64,000 nt of DNA from Lepidurus packardi (Eukaryota; Arthropoda; Branchiopoda; Notostraca; Triopsidae). Where the stretch lies: positions 1 to 64,000 of the forward strand of contig JAKZAN010000062.1 of NCBI GenBank assembly GCA_023053545.1, read 5' to 3'. Made by a program: the position numbers and the translations under genes. Shown here in pieces: positions 23,717-32,674 of the stretch; within the stretch, counting starts at the first letter, position 1, and each line of letters begins with the position of its first letter. Below the pieces are notes generated by a model that saw nothing but the letters and a program-made list of their open reading frames with translations, was not told where the DNA came from and made no database searches.

Positions 23717-24919
23717 ATGAAACTAAGCGAATCCCAGAACAAAATGTTGCTACTTGAAATACAAAAGCGTTATGGCAAGAAGATACACGCGTCTTTTGAA
23801 TGCAGCCATCTTTCTGATCATATCAAAAAGACGATAGGCATTTTGATAAGTCCGCAAACGCTTAAAAGAATATTCGGATTCATAAAGGATGGCACTTCTC
23901 CTTCATCACATTCGGTTTCCGTACTGCTGCAGTATTGCAATAAAAGCAGCTTAGAAGAACTGCAAAATATTGAAAATAGTAGCGCCGTAAATTCCGCGGA
24001 CACCATTAATTTAATAAAGGAGTTTTATAATTTTAGTCCCTCGCCAGATTTCGATGCCAATTTTCAAAAAGCAGCAGCAAACGTGGCACGCTACATACTT
24101 GCTAGTCCCAACTTACTAGACACACTTGCTGTGTTTCTGAGCCAAAACAAAGTGGCACAAGTTTTCTTTTTCGAACGGCATCCACACGTGGACAACTTAG
24201 CAAACGGTTATGCAAAGTATTTGGGAATATACATGAAAGAAAAAGGCACTGACGAAGCGCGCATCTATGCAAAATGTATGATTCATCTAGGCCTAATTCT
24301 TGCCAACGACAATACAAACGCCAAAATACTGCTAGCCGAGATCAATCAAATTCCACTTGATAAAGACGTACACCCGTTTATCTATGCGCGAAAAATTAGA
24401 TCCAATCTATTGGATGGTTATGCCAAATCTGATGAAAAACAGATCGCAAAATGGATTAAAATTGCCTTCGAAGAGGAGCGCAAACTGTCGCAAATCAGGA
24501 AACATACTTACTTTCCGTTCTACCAGCTCATTTTGGCCGATGCCTTCTGTCTAATCGAAAAATATGAAGAAGCGTTAGAGATTTTGATTTTAGCTGAAGA
24601 AAAGTATAAAAAGTCAAAAAATAATCCAATCGTTCTAGAATGCAAAGACACAATCGAACTGCTATTTGCAATTGCGCTTTTTTATACAAACAATAAAACC
24701 GAGAGCAAAAAAAGACTGCAAAAAGTGGACAATGACGGCCTTGTTTTTGCGTCTAAAAAATATTTCTTGTTGCAGCGCTACAAATTAGAATTCGAAATGA
24801 CAACGGGACATTCTCAAAGCAAAAAACAAAAACTCTCTAAATCAATCACAGCATTAATTTCGGAAACGGGTTTTCAATACTTTGCTAAAAATTTGCAACT
24901 CGAAGCAGAAGCAATATAG
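23717..24919 (+). CDS. HTH-like N-terminus plus helical repeat protein, function unknown
   Basis: About 400 residues from ATG 23717; in-frame codons upstream to 23609 fall in the leader. The N-terminal 80 residues (MKLSESQNKMLLLEI..., ISPQTLKRIFGFIKDG, SVSVLLQYCNKSSLEEL) match a Bacteroidetes-specific helix-turn-helix-like module, with the TLKRxFGF and YCxxxSxEEL pattern. The rest (about 100-400) is all-alpha with TPR-like spacing (EEALEILILAEEKYKKSK). Such proteins may be regulators with a TPR sensor, but none of that is established here. It has its own promoter and no clear operon partner. The adjacent downstream DNA holds a glycosyltransferase remnant. Confidence 0.65.
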   Translation: MKLSESQNKMLLLEIQKRYGKKIHASFECSHLSDHIKKTIGILISPQTLKRIFGFIKDGTSPSSHSVSVLLQYCNKSSLEELQNIENSSAVNSADTINLIKEFYNFSPSPDFDANFQKAAANVARYILASPNLLDTLAVFLSQNKVAQVFFFERHPHVDNLANGYAKYLGIYMKEKGTDEARIYAKCMIHLGLILANDNTNAKILLAEINQIPLDKDVHPFIYARKIRSNLLDGYAKSDEKQIAKWIKIAFEEERKLSQIRKHTYFPFYQLILADAFCLIEKYEEALEILILAEEKYKKSKNNPIVLECKDTIELLFAIALFYTNNKTESKKRLQKVDNDGLVFASKKYFLLQRYKLEFEMTTGHSQSKKQKLSKSITALISETGFQYFAKNLQLEAEAI

Positions 24920-24944
24920 CCAAATTTTTCGCACATGCGATAAA

Positions 24945-25130
24945 CCAAATCTGTTCGATGAATACTTCATATCATATTTTGGAGTAAACAAACTATTTTG
25001 CTTCTTGGCAGGAGTAATTATTGCGAAAATCAACTTAGAAGCTACCAACTTAACACCAACCTGTTTTAATTTACTTAAAAAGAACCTAACACAAAAAGTT
25101 AAGCGCGCAATATCAAATATTTTGCAATAA
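24945..25130 (+). pseudogene. remnant of a GT2 glycosyltransferase
   Basis: The translation NLFDEYFISYFGVN...INLEATNLTPTCF closely parallels ELFDDYYISYFGMN...IEEANLAPSYF in the intact enzyme at 25331. The end (KVKRAISNILQ) parallels its C-terminal KAKRLISDVLLRY. The N-terminal catalytic half and about 150 residues between the two matched segments are missing. It therefore looks like a deleted copy of a paralogue, fused by chance to the frame overlapping the end of the preceding gene. No start or promoter of its own is visible. Confidence 0.7.
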
Positions 25131-25330
25131 CTTTCGTGTTAAATTTAGCCATCTTCAAATTTAAAAATACAAACAAAGTCGCTGCACGTTTTTCAGATTA
25201 TTGTAATTGCCTATATACCAATTCGTTAGAAATATGTTTACGGGCCTTCAAACGCAGACACCTACATTTTGCGTGACCAGTTTGCTAAATTATCCCTATA
25301 TTTACAATACCCACTACTTATCCCATCCAC

Positions 25331-26380
25331 ATGGATATCTCCATTATTATTCCCATTTATAATGCCGAACATTATATTAAAAAATGTTTGAATACTATCA
25401 TAAATCAAGAATTTCAAAGTTTTGAAGTGCTTTGTATTAATGATGCCTCGACAGACAGTAGTTTGTCAATAATTCAGAAATATGCGAAAAGGGATTCCCG
25501 CATTAAAATATTGAATTTCTTCAAAAATCGAGGTGTTGATGTATCCCGATTTACAGGCATAAAAGAAGCATCTGGTAAATATTTAATGTTTGTTGATGCC
25601 GATGATTGGATTGAACAAAACAGTCTTACAATATTGTTCAAGAAAATCGAACAAGAAAATGCAGACATAGCACAGGGTGCATACAATACCGTTATTGGAT
25701 GTAATCTAATTAAACGCAAAAAAAACAACAGTTTCCTTAAACAAATGGGCAAATCCATTTCGCGCCCGGAATTATTTGATGATTACTACATTTCATATTT
25801 TGGCATGAATCTACTATACGTATCCGTTTGGGGGAAGCTCTATAGAAAAAAGACCATTGAAGAGGCCAATTTGGCTCCGTCTTACTTCAAAAGAGGACAA
25901 GATTTAATGTTCAACCTGTCGCTGCATCCAGCATTAAATAAAATTTGTTTTGTGGAAGAAACTGTATATAATTACCGATGGGGCGGAGTCACTTCATGTG
26001 CGAATACTACCTTTTTACAAAATATTAAAGACCAGTATTTGGTTAAGCAGAATTATATAGAGCTATATCAATATTACAAGGCAATACCCTTCATCAACTA
26101 TGAATTAATCAACTGCTTCTATACGCATTTTCAAGCGCTGGTCATTCACAATAATTATGATTCAGTGACATTAAGAGCTGCCATCAAAAACGAGCTTAAA
26201 GACGGTTTTTATTGTCCTGAATTGTTTACAGGCATCGTAATTAGCCCAAGAGAAAACGCTCTAAAAACAAAAAATGTAGACGCAATTTCAGCTTTTATAA
26301 CAAAAGATCTTTTTAAAAATAAATTAATACACAAGGCCAAAAGATTAATTTCTGACGTACTTTTACGATATTCAAAATAA
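25331..26380 (+). CDS. GT2 family glycosyltransferase
   Basis: 349 residues. The GT-A nucleotide-binding fold opens the protein (MDISIIIPIYNAEHYIKKCL, INDASTDSS) and the metal-binding DxD is VDADDW with D89-A90-D91. No transmembrane helix is evident. The C-terminal 200 residues (FDDYYISYFGMNLLYVSVWGKLYRK, FKRGQDLMFNLSLHP) are typical of WaaJ/CapH-like LPS or capsule transferases, so it probably adds one sugar to a surface glycan from a nucleotide sugar. Donor and acceptor are unknown. It is not in a polysaccharide cluster; only a short secreted-protein gene follows after 5 nt. A truncated paralogue lies just upstream. Confidence 0.88.
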   Translation: MDISIIIPIYNAEHYIKKCLNTIINQEFQSFEVLCINDASTDSSLSIIQKYAKRDSRIKILNFFKNRGVDVSRFTGIKEASGKYLMFVDADDWIEQNSLTILFKKIEQENADIAQGAYNTVIGCNLIKRKKNNSFLKQMGKSISRPELFDDYYISYFGMNLLYVSVWGKLYRKKTIEEANLAPSYFKRGQDLMFNLSLHPALNKICFVEETVYNYRWGGVTSCANTTFLQNIKDQYLVKQNYIELYQYYKAIPFINYELINCFYTHFQALVIHNNYDSVTLRAAIKNELKDGFYCPELFTGIVISPRENALKTKNVDAISAFITKDLFKNKLIHKAKRLISDVLLRYSK

Positions 26381-26385
26381 GCCAA

Positions 26386-26817
26386 ATGCTGATACACCAA
26401 ATTTTAAATCATAAAACAGCTAAGATATTTTCTATCTTATTTTTGCTGAATTACGCGACACTTTCGCACGCGCAAGTATTAAAACTGGAAAGCGGAAAAT
26501 ACACAACCGAACTCGATTCGAATTATATGAACATTGGTTATGTAGACTTTCAGTTTATAATTGATGGAAATGAATGGGTTACTGCCACTACGAAAAAACC
26601 CGAAAAAACAGAAATTCTCTGGATCGACGACCGATCTTTCATTGTTAACGGCATTTCAGAACCTTACAAAAAAAATGTTAGCGAGGCCAACCTTCGACAA
26701 TATTACACGCAGTTCTTTTTTATCGAAAAACTTGAAAACCAAGATTACTATTTTCGCCTTGAAAACAAAATCAGCAAGAGCCCGATATATAGTGGGTGGT
26801 TCAGAAGAATTCAGTAA
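26386..26817 (+). CDS. small exported protein, unknown function
   Basis: 143 residues. A signal peptide (FSILFLLNYATLSHAQ) is followed by about 110 residues of beta-rich sequence (SGKYTTELDSNYMNIGYVDFQFIIDG, ILWIDDRSFIVNGISEPYK, YYFRLENK) without Cys or known motif. No lipobox or sorting domain. It starts 5 nt after the glycosyltransferase stop, so the two are probably co-transcribed. I do not recognise it. Confidence 0.65.
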   Translation: MLIHQILNHKTAKIFSILFLLNYATLSHAQVLKLESGKYTTELDSNYMNIGYVDFQFIIDGNEWVTATTKKPEKTEILWIDDRSFIVNGISEPYKKNVSEANLRQYYTQFFFIEKLENQDYYFRLENKISKSPIYSGWFRRIQ

Positions 26818-27055
26818 ACATCAATAAAACAGGCAGTTTGAGAAGATTTGGGCTTCAGAAAGATAATAGATTTACAATTATTTAATGTGTAAAAGCTGTG
26901 GAAAGTAGAAAGAAATTACTTTCAAACTTGGACTAACTTGGACTACTATTCTATTGTTAAATACCATATTTTTGAGCTTGTCCACCCGCAATTATTTTCT
27001 CACTTGTAAAGCGCTAAATTTATGCGGATTACGTATTAATTTAATATTCTGAGCA

Positions 27056-27817
27056 ATGAACACAGAGCTGCCTTTTTGCAACCAGTTAACAGACCTACTG
27101 TCCGAGCAAATTATCGATATTCCTAAGAACGAAATTCAGTCTTTCTATCAAAAATGGGAGCAAGGTTTTTTGGATGATTCCACTACTTTAAGCGATACCA
27201 TCAAAAAAGAATTGATAAGGCCGCAGCACCAAGTTCCCGAAAGTGCAAAAATTGTGGGTCTAGACTTGCCAACGTGGTTTGGCACAGAAACCAAGCGCAA
27301 AATAATGTTAGTTGGCACCAACCCGCAACGTAATGAAAAACAATTTTCGAAAATAAACGCCAATATAACTCAAGATGTTTTACTTGGAACACCGTTTGAT
27401 TTTCATATAAAAAAACGACGCGAATTTGGGTCAATAGGCTATTGGCAAATTATTGAAGGCCTGTCCAAACACCATTTCGTATACGTTACGCATAATTCGA
27501 AAATTGCCTACACGCATCAGAAGCAAGAGCAAGCTTCGGGTACCATTATACCAAAAGAAGCTAATGAATTCTTACATGCTGAAATTCAGTTAGTGAATCC
27601 AGACCTTGTGGTAACATTTGGAAGATCTGCTTATAAATCAATTATGGCGCTTGATAAGAAGCTGGAAGTTCTTCCAATGCCCAAACTAACAAGCGCTACG
27701 AAACAAGAACAACTGCAAAGCTACCTCTATAAGCAAGGTTATGTCTTGAACACAGACAACCGCGTAATTGCAGGAAAAATGTATAGCGAAATAATTATTG
27801 GAAAATTGTATAACTAA
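27056..27817 (+). CDS. uracil-DNA glycosylase-fold protein (putative)
   Basis: 253 residues, cytoplasmic. RKIMLVGTNPQRNEK resembles the first UDG-superfamily motif (a strand then GxNP). LVNPDLVVTFGRSAYKSI resembles the central PxxVVxLGxxA motif in which the base-flipping pocket is built. The C-terminal His-containing motif of active glycosylases is not clear, so activity is uncertain and another role of the fold is possible. The 78-residue N-terminal extension is unassigned. A possible -7 box (TATTTTTG, 26967-26974) lies 80 nt upstream. The next gene begins 11 nt after its stop. Confidence 0.5.
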   Translation: MNTELPFCNQLTDLLSEQIIDIPKNEIQSFYQKWEQGFLDDSTTLSDTIKKELIRPQHQVPESAKIVGLDLPTWFGTETKRKIMLVGTNPQRNEKQFSKINANITQDVLLGTPFDFHIKKRREFGSIGYWQIIEGLSKHHFVYVTHNSKIAYTHQKQEQASGTIIPKEANEFLHAEIQLVNPDLVVTFGRSAYKSIMALDKKLEVLPMPKLTSATKQEQLQSYLYKQGYVLNTDNRVIAGKMYSEIIIGKLYN

Positions 27818-27828
27818 ACTATTACTAT

Positions 27829-28644
27829 ATGGGTGAAAAACGATCAAAAAGCGCAGAATTTATGCGAAATGTATCAAGTCTAAATGATATCACAGAATCG
27901 ATATTGGTTCTTAAAGCAAAAACGCTAACCTTTTTTGAGTTTGAACACCTTTTAGCAGAGTCACTACACAAAAGTGAAGTTTCACCCGAGGATATCGGGG
28001 AAGTAATCTATATGATGCTTCAGAATAATAATTGGGAATATTATTTCAACGGGATGCCCTATGTTATTAGCCAGCCCGAATTTATCACGCAAATACACAA
28101 TCTATTTTCAGATCGATGTTTACTTGCAGCCTTGAGTGTAGATTCGAATTTGCTAGCAGAAGAAGCAAGACGTTGGGGCGAAACGCTTCGAAAATCGGCC
28201 TCAAAAGCGACCAGCGCTGCAGATTTTCATGCCATAGGCAACTACATGGACAGAGAATTATGGCCATTTAGCACCTTGAATGAAGCCTTTAATTTTGCAG
28301 TCGAAATGTTCCTAAAGGCAATAGAAACTGCAGAAAACATTAATGATCTTTTATTGTTTGGCGGCTCAATCGCTGAAGATTTAGTAGTTGACGATTGCAA
28401 CCTAAAAGAAATGGCAGCAGAAAAGGCGTTTTCATTAGCAAAAAGCACTGACGACTACCTTAGAATGTGCTATGATTGCGTGCAAGAAGAAGTCCCATTT
28501 GATTCCATCTTAGAACGAACAATTCTAGAACTTGTAAAACGGAAAAAAGAAATTGACCAATGGGTTTTAATTCAATTGCAAAGAAATTTATCTGAATGTG
28601 GTTTCGATATTCCTGAGCTAAATAATATTATTAATTATAAATAA
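27829..28644 (+). CDS. all-helical protein, unknown function
   Basis: 271 residues with no signal peptide, no Cys-rich or metal motif, and almost wholly predicted alpha helix. Two similar halves may exist: ADFHAIGNYMDRELWPFSTLNEAFNFAVEMFLKAIETA and the later VVDDCNLKEMAAEKAFSLAKSTDDYLRM, suggesting degenerate helical repeats. It starts at the ATG at 27829, 11 nt after the UDG-like gene, so it is likely co-transcribed with it. I cannot place it in a family. Confidence 0.6.
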   Translation: MGEKRSKSAEFMRNVSSLNDITESILVLKAKTLTFFEFEHLLAESLHKSEVSPEDIGEVIYMMLQNNNWEYYFNGMPYVISQPEFITQIHNLFSDRCLLAALSVDSNLLAEEARRWGETLRKSASKATSAADFHAIGNYMDRELWPFSTLNEAFNFAVEMFLKAIETAENINDLLLFGGSIAEDLVVDDCNLKEMAAEKAFSLAKSTDDYLRMCYDCVQEEVPFDSILERTILELVKRKKEIDQWVLIQLQRNLSECGFDIPELNNIINYK

Positions 28645-28698
28645 ATAGCCCTATCAGGGTATAAAATTCCTACCTTGATAAAGATAAACTAAAATCTG

Positions 28699-28744
28699 TC
28701 AGAACCTAAAACAACGGAAATTCAACCTATTTTAGGCGTTCTGA
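28699..28744. other. long inverted repeat, possible terminator
   Basis: TCAGAACCTAAAA pairs with TTTTAGG-C-GTTCTGA around an 18-nt loop: 13-14 bp with one bulge. It lies 55 nt past the previous stop and 60 nt before the sbtA promoter. No T-tract follows, so it may be a factor-dependent terminator or a protein-binding site. Confidence 0.45.
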
Positions 28745-28804
28745 AGCTATATTGGATCAGCTTTTCGAATTAGAAAAGATGCAAAATATGTGCGTAATTT
28801 CGTA

Positions 28805-28836
28805 TTGTAAATGCGTTAAATTTATGCTTACTTTTG
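28805..28836 (+). promoter_or_regulatory. promoter of the SbtA-like gene
   Basis: TTG at 28805, a 21-nt spacer and TACTTTTG at 28829-28836, 22 nt before the ATG. Confidence 0.6.
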
Positions 28837-28858
28837 CAAAAAATAAAGCGAAGTATAG

Positions 28859-29818
28859 ATGGATTTTCAGATTATAGTTTCAAATTTAACCAATCCAACA
28901 TTATTGTTCTTCCTGCTCGGAATTCTAGCAACAATAGTGAAAAGTGACTTAGAAATCCCAGCATCTTCAAGTAAATTTATTTCATTGTACTTGCTATTTG
29001 CCATTGGGTTCAAGGGCGGACAAGAGCTTTCCCACAGCAGCTTTGGCAGCGAAATAGCGTTGTCTATCGCATTTGGATTGCTAATATCAGGGTTGATTCC
29101 ATTGTATACTTTTTTTATTTTAAAACGAAAGATGTCCATTAGTGACGCCGGTGCGGTTGCGGCCACATATGGTTCCGTTAGCGCCGTGACATTCGTTTCG
29201 GCAGTTTCATTTCTTGAAATTCAACAACTAACTTTTGGCGGACATATGGTTGCGGTAATGGCTTTTATGGAAGCACCTGCCATTATTGTGGGCGTAATAT
29301 TAATGTCGCGATACGACAAAACCTCGAAAGGCAATTCCATGTTGGCTGTCACGAAACACTCGTTCACTAACGGCAGTGTACTTCTGATTTTGGGGAGCCT
29401 ACTAATCGGTTTTATCGCCGACAGCAAGCAGGCCGAAGGCATCAAGCCCTTCACAACAGATATCTTTAAAGGCTTTCTTGCCATATTTCTATTAGAAATG
29501 GGTATGGTTACTGCACGAAGATTTTCTGCATTCAAGAAATATGGCTGGTTTTTAAGTTTGTTTGCGCTGATTATTCCCGCTATAAACGGATGCACTGTGG
29601 CCTATTTAAGTCACTTCGTAACCCAGGATGTTGGAAACCGATTCATATTTGCCATATTAGCCGCAAGCGCCTCATATATTGCAGTGCCAGCCGCTATGAA
29701 GCTCGCAGCTCCAAAAGCGGACCCAGGATTGTATATCCCGATGGCACTAGGATTAACATTTCCTTTTAACATTTCGATTGGTATGCCATTATATTATTTT
29801 ATAATAACTAATTTATAA
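28859..29818 (+). CDS. SbtA-like sodium-dependent bicarbonate transport family permease
   Basis: 319 residues with about 10 hydrophobic helices in two inverted halves. Landmarks of the SbtA (DUF897) family are LFAIGFKGGQELS, ISDAGAVAATYGSVSAVTFVSA, VAVMAFMEAPAIIVGVIL and the late AASASYIAVPAAMKLAAPKADPGLYIPMALGLTFPFNISIGMPLYY. In cyanobacteria the family carries HCO3- with Na+; in heterotrophs the substrate is usually untested. The regulatory PII-like SbtB is not adjacent. The start is ATG 28859, supported by its own promoter. Membrane location is certain, substrate is inferred. Confidence 0.85.
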   Translation: MDFQIIVSNLTNPTLLFFLLGILATIVKSDLEIPASSSKFISLYLLFAIGFKGGQELSHSSFGSEIALSIAFGLLISGLIPLYTFFILKRKMSISDAGAVAATYGSVSAVTFVSAVSFLEIQQLTFGGHMVAVMAFMEAPAIIVGVILMSRYDKTSKGNSMLAVTKHSFTNGSVLLILGSLLIGFIADSKQAEGIKPFTTDIFKGFLAIFLLEMGMVTARRFSAFKKYGWFLSLFALIIPAINGCTVAYLSHFVTQDVGNRFIFAILAASASYIAVPAAMKLAAPKADPGLYIPMALGLTFPFNISIGMPLYYFIITNL

Positions 29819-30185
29819 AGGCATCATACTTTTTAAAGCACCTTAAATCAAAGAAAATTATCCGTAAGTTATTTCTGAATTAAGAAATTATTTTACAAAT
29901 TTTGTTTCGAAATGTTTTGAAGCAATATATTTTCGGAATTTATTTCAGACCAATAACGGCGCGTCTTTTCTCAAAAAAGTGTTATATAATTTACACTTCA
30001 ATTTATATATTTTCAATAATCCGCCGTTGGATTTTTATTTTTTTTAGCTTTCTTTTGTACCCCGAAAAACGTCCCCACGTAATCGATTATTTTGTGTTTC
30101 AACACTTTAGGCAACTGAAACAATCAGCTTGCCAAAAGTGTGTACAGAACAGTGAAGTAATTGATTCGTAAAAAAAATATTTTTT
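29819..30185. other. 367-nt intergenic region with nested inverted repeats and T-tract
   Basis: AACGGCG (29955-29961) pairs with CGCCGTT (30022-30028). Inside that loop AAGTGT (29977-29982) pairs with ACACTT (29993-29998). A T-rich run follows at 30031-30045. This may end the sbtA transcript or be a structured leader of the adhesin operon at 30186. A 89-codon ORF overlapping it is not credible. The remaining sequence is AT-rich with no clear -7 box. Confidence 0.4.
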
Positions 30186-32654
30186 ATGAAATTACTCCTC
30201 ACAAAACTATTCGTACTTGCGATTGCTTTAGTATACTCAATATCCGCGAAAGCGCAAATTGATAATTCCGGATGTGTTATTGGCAATTTTGGAATTGACG
30301 CCGACCTATATTCCGGAGCGCTTCCCTTTGGCGATCATTCGCCTGCTACGCCAAATGGCACTGACGATTGGTTTCTAGGCTCAACGGGGGCCGGCGTAAT
30401 TGATGTTACTAATACTACTGCCATTCGAGCACTCTTACAAGGAACTCCTGACGTGGGATTTATTGCTAAAATGAATGGCTCTTTCGGCAGAGTTGTGAAC
30501 GGCCGCACATGGTTTGACGCCATCTATGCAAGGGATAATTTTGGTGGAACAGGTTTTGTGGATCCTACCGCATTTCCGATTTCAAGTAAAAACGGCATGC
30601 CACCATCGCAATGGTCAACAGGAGCCGCAAACGTTTTGGGGAAAAATGACTTGCTAGATATTGGCGCACACCTTCGCCGAAATGGAACAGCACAAAATTC
30701 ACCTTTAATCCTGACGGGGCTAATTGCTAGAGCAGAACCAGGCGGATCTGCTTATATGGATATGGAGTTTTTTATCGAAAATGTACGGTTCGTTCCAGGT
30801 AGCGGGTTTACCTACTCTGGTCCAGATATGGGGCACACGGCTTTCCGTTTTGGATCAAATGGAAATCTAATAAAAATGGGGGACATGCTTTTAAACATTG
30901 CCCTATCAGGTGGCGGAACGAATGCCGGTCTAGAAATCAGGATTTGGGTTAGAAGAGCGGATCGACTTTCAATTACACCAGCAGGGTTTCGTTGGGGATC
31001 AGAATATGATGGTGCAACTACAACTTCCGAGTTTGTGTATGCATCCATATTGCCAATAAACGGAGGAAATGCTTGCGGTTATGTAAACGTCGCGGGTCAA
31101 TTGCCAACGGCACCACCATGGGGCCACCGAGGAACAAAAACTAACTCTTTCGAAACTGCCTTTCAGGAATATGCCTTAGCGGAAATTGGCGTAAATCTGA
31201 GTGAATTCGGATTAGACCCTGCCTTTATTCCAAATTATAACGCTTGTGAATATCCTCACAAATCATTTTGCGTTAAAACAAGGTCATCTGAATCTTTCTC
31301 TGCAGCCTTAAAAGACTTTTCAGGGCCATTTGAATGGTGTCAAACCAATGCTGTAGTAACGGCGAATGGCCAATTATCTTGCATAAACCCAACAGCGACA
31401 TTATCATCATCGCCAGCGCGAACGGACGTTACATACACCTGGTCGACCACAAATGGAAACATCGTTTCGGGAATGGGCACAGCTACAGTAGTTGTGAGCC
31501 AACCTGGGGATTATACTTTAAATGTAACATTAGCAAATGGTTGTCAGTTAGACCCGACAAGATTTACAGTAATTTATGACCAAACCAAGCCGTTTTTCAC
31601 TACAACAACAGTAAATGCTACGAGATCTTGCTCGGGTACAAATGGCACAATCAACATTACGCCAAATGGCGGGACAGCCCCTTACTCATTTGCTTGGACT
31701 GGCCCAAACAATTACTCTTCTACAGCGCGAAATCTAACAAATCTTGCTCCGGGAACATACAACGTTATCATCACGGACGTTTACGGGTGCACGACCACCG
31801 CAAGCGCAATAGTCGCCGCGGGAATTCCTATGGTCTTTAATCCGACCTTAACAAATGCATCTTGCAATGGAACTCGAACGGGATCAATTACTATTAATCC
31901 AACGGGGGCGGCTCCATTTAGATATTCATGGTCCAATGGCCAAACTGCTCAAAATTTGCAGAATATAGCCGCAGGTTCATATACTGTTACAGCTACCGAC
32001 GCCAATGGATGTGTCTGGAATGCAACCTATATTATCACACAGCCGGCAACATTAACGTCCTCAGTTATAAAAGTAGACGACACGAATCCGGACATAAATG
32101 TTGGTAATGGATCCATAACTCTTACGGTTTCTGGAGGCTCAGCGCCGTATAGCTATGCTTGGACTGGCCCGTCAGGATTTACAGCAAATACACAAAATAT
32201 CACTGCACTTAAATATGGCGCTTATCAGGTAATAGTGACTGACGCAAAAGGTTGCACGACACGCAGTACTGCCTTTATCTATGAGCCTGAAATTTGTGGC
32301 GACGGAATCGACAACAACAACAATGGACTAACCGATTGCAATGATCCAGTATGCAAACCTGCAAATCCATCGGGGATTGTGCCTTCTCAAAACCCACCTT
32401 GCATCAATCAGAACGTTACAATGACAGTGACCAATACGCCAGGAATTACATATAACTGGACGGTTCCAGCAGGAGCGACGATTGTATCAGGACAAGGAAG
32501 CAATCAAATCACCATTACATTTACTACACTTCAAAGCGGAAATGTGTGTGTAACAGCAGATCAAGCAGGTTGTTTAAGCGACATTATTTGCCTGCTAATT
32601 TCACCCATAACAACACCAGTTAGCCCCGCACCTCTTAACATCAGAAACAATTAA
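30186..32654 (+). CDS. exported SprB-repeat surface protein
   Basis: 822 residues with a signal peptide (ALVYSISAKAQ). The N-terminal about 400 residues are a beta-rich domain (GCVIGNFGIDADLYSG...) that I do not recognise. Then come a PKD-like segment and three SprB-type repeats ([33 protein letters not shown] and its relatives near 600 and 670). After these are CGDGIDNNNNGLTDC, a calcium-loop-like stretch, and another PKD-like domain (YNWTVPAGATIVSGQGS). No sorting domain ends the protein, unlike its neighbour. It starts the surface-protein operon: the giant adhesin begins 20 nt later. A gliding or adhesion role is inferred from the SprB repeats and context. Confidence 0.85.
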   Translation: MKLLLTKLFVLAIALVYSISAKAQIDNSGCVIGNFGIDADLYSGALPFGDHSPATPNGTDDWFLGSTGAGVIDVTNTTAIRALLQGTPDVGFIAKMNGSFGRVVNGRTWFDAIYARDNFGGTGFVDPTAFPISSKNGMPPSQWSTGAANVLGKNDLLDIGAHLRRNGTAQNSPLILTGLIARAEPGGSAYMDMEFFIENVRFVPGSGFTYSGPDMGHTAFRFGSNGNLIKMGDMLLNIALSGGGTNAGLEIRIWVRRADRLSITPAGFRWGSEYDGATTTSEFVYASILPINGGNACGYVNVAGQLPTAPPWGHRGTKTNSFETAFQEYALAEIGVNLSEFGLDPAFIPNYNACEYPHKSFCVKTRSSESFSAALKDFSGPFEWCQTNAVVTANGQLSCINPTATLSSSPARTDVTYTWSTTNGNIVSGMGTATVVVSQPGDYTLNVTLANGCQLDPTRFTVIYDQTKPFFTTTTVNATRSCSGTNGTINITPNGGTAPYSFAWTGPNNYSSTARNLTNLAPGTYNVIITDVYGCTTTASAIVAAGIPMVFNPTLTNASCNGTRTGSITINPTGAAPFRYSWSNGQTAQNLQNIAAGSYTVTATDANGCVWNATYIITQPATLTSSVIKVDDTNPDINVGNGSITLTVSGGSAPYSYAWTGPSGFTANTQNITALKYGAYQVIVTDAKGCTTRSTAFIYEPEICGDGIDNNNNGLTDCNDPVCKPANPSGIVPSQNPPCINQNVTMTVTNTPGITYNWTVPAGATIVSGQGSNQITITFTTLQSGNVCVTADQAGCLSDIICLLISPITTPVSPAPLNIRNN

Positions 32655-32674
32655 TCACAATAGAAAAACAGCTC

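Noticed and set aside
24882-25130. 82-codon ORF after the helical protein taken as a new gene
   Set aside because: Its 5' part overlaps the preceding gene and its 3' part is a glycosyltransferase remnant.
29902-30171. 89-codon ORF before the SprB-repeat gene
   Set aside because: Very AT-rich, overlaps inverted repeats and a T-tract, no family resemblance.
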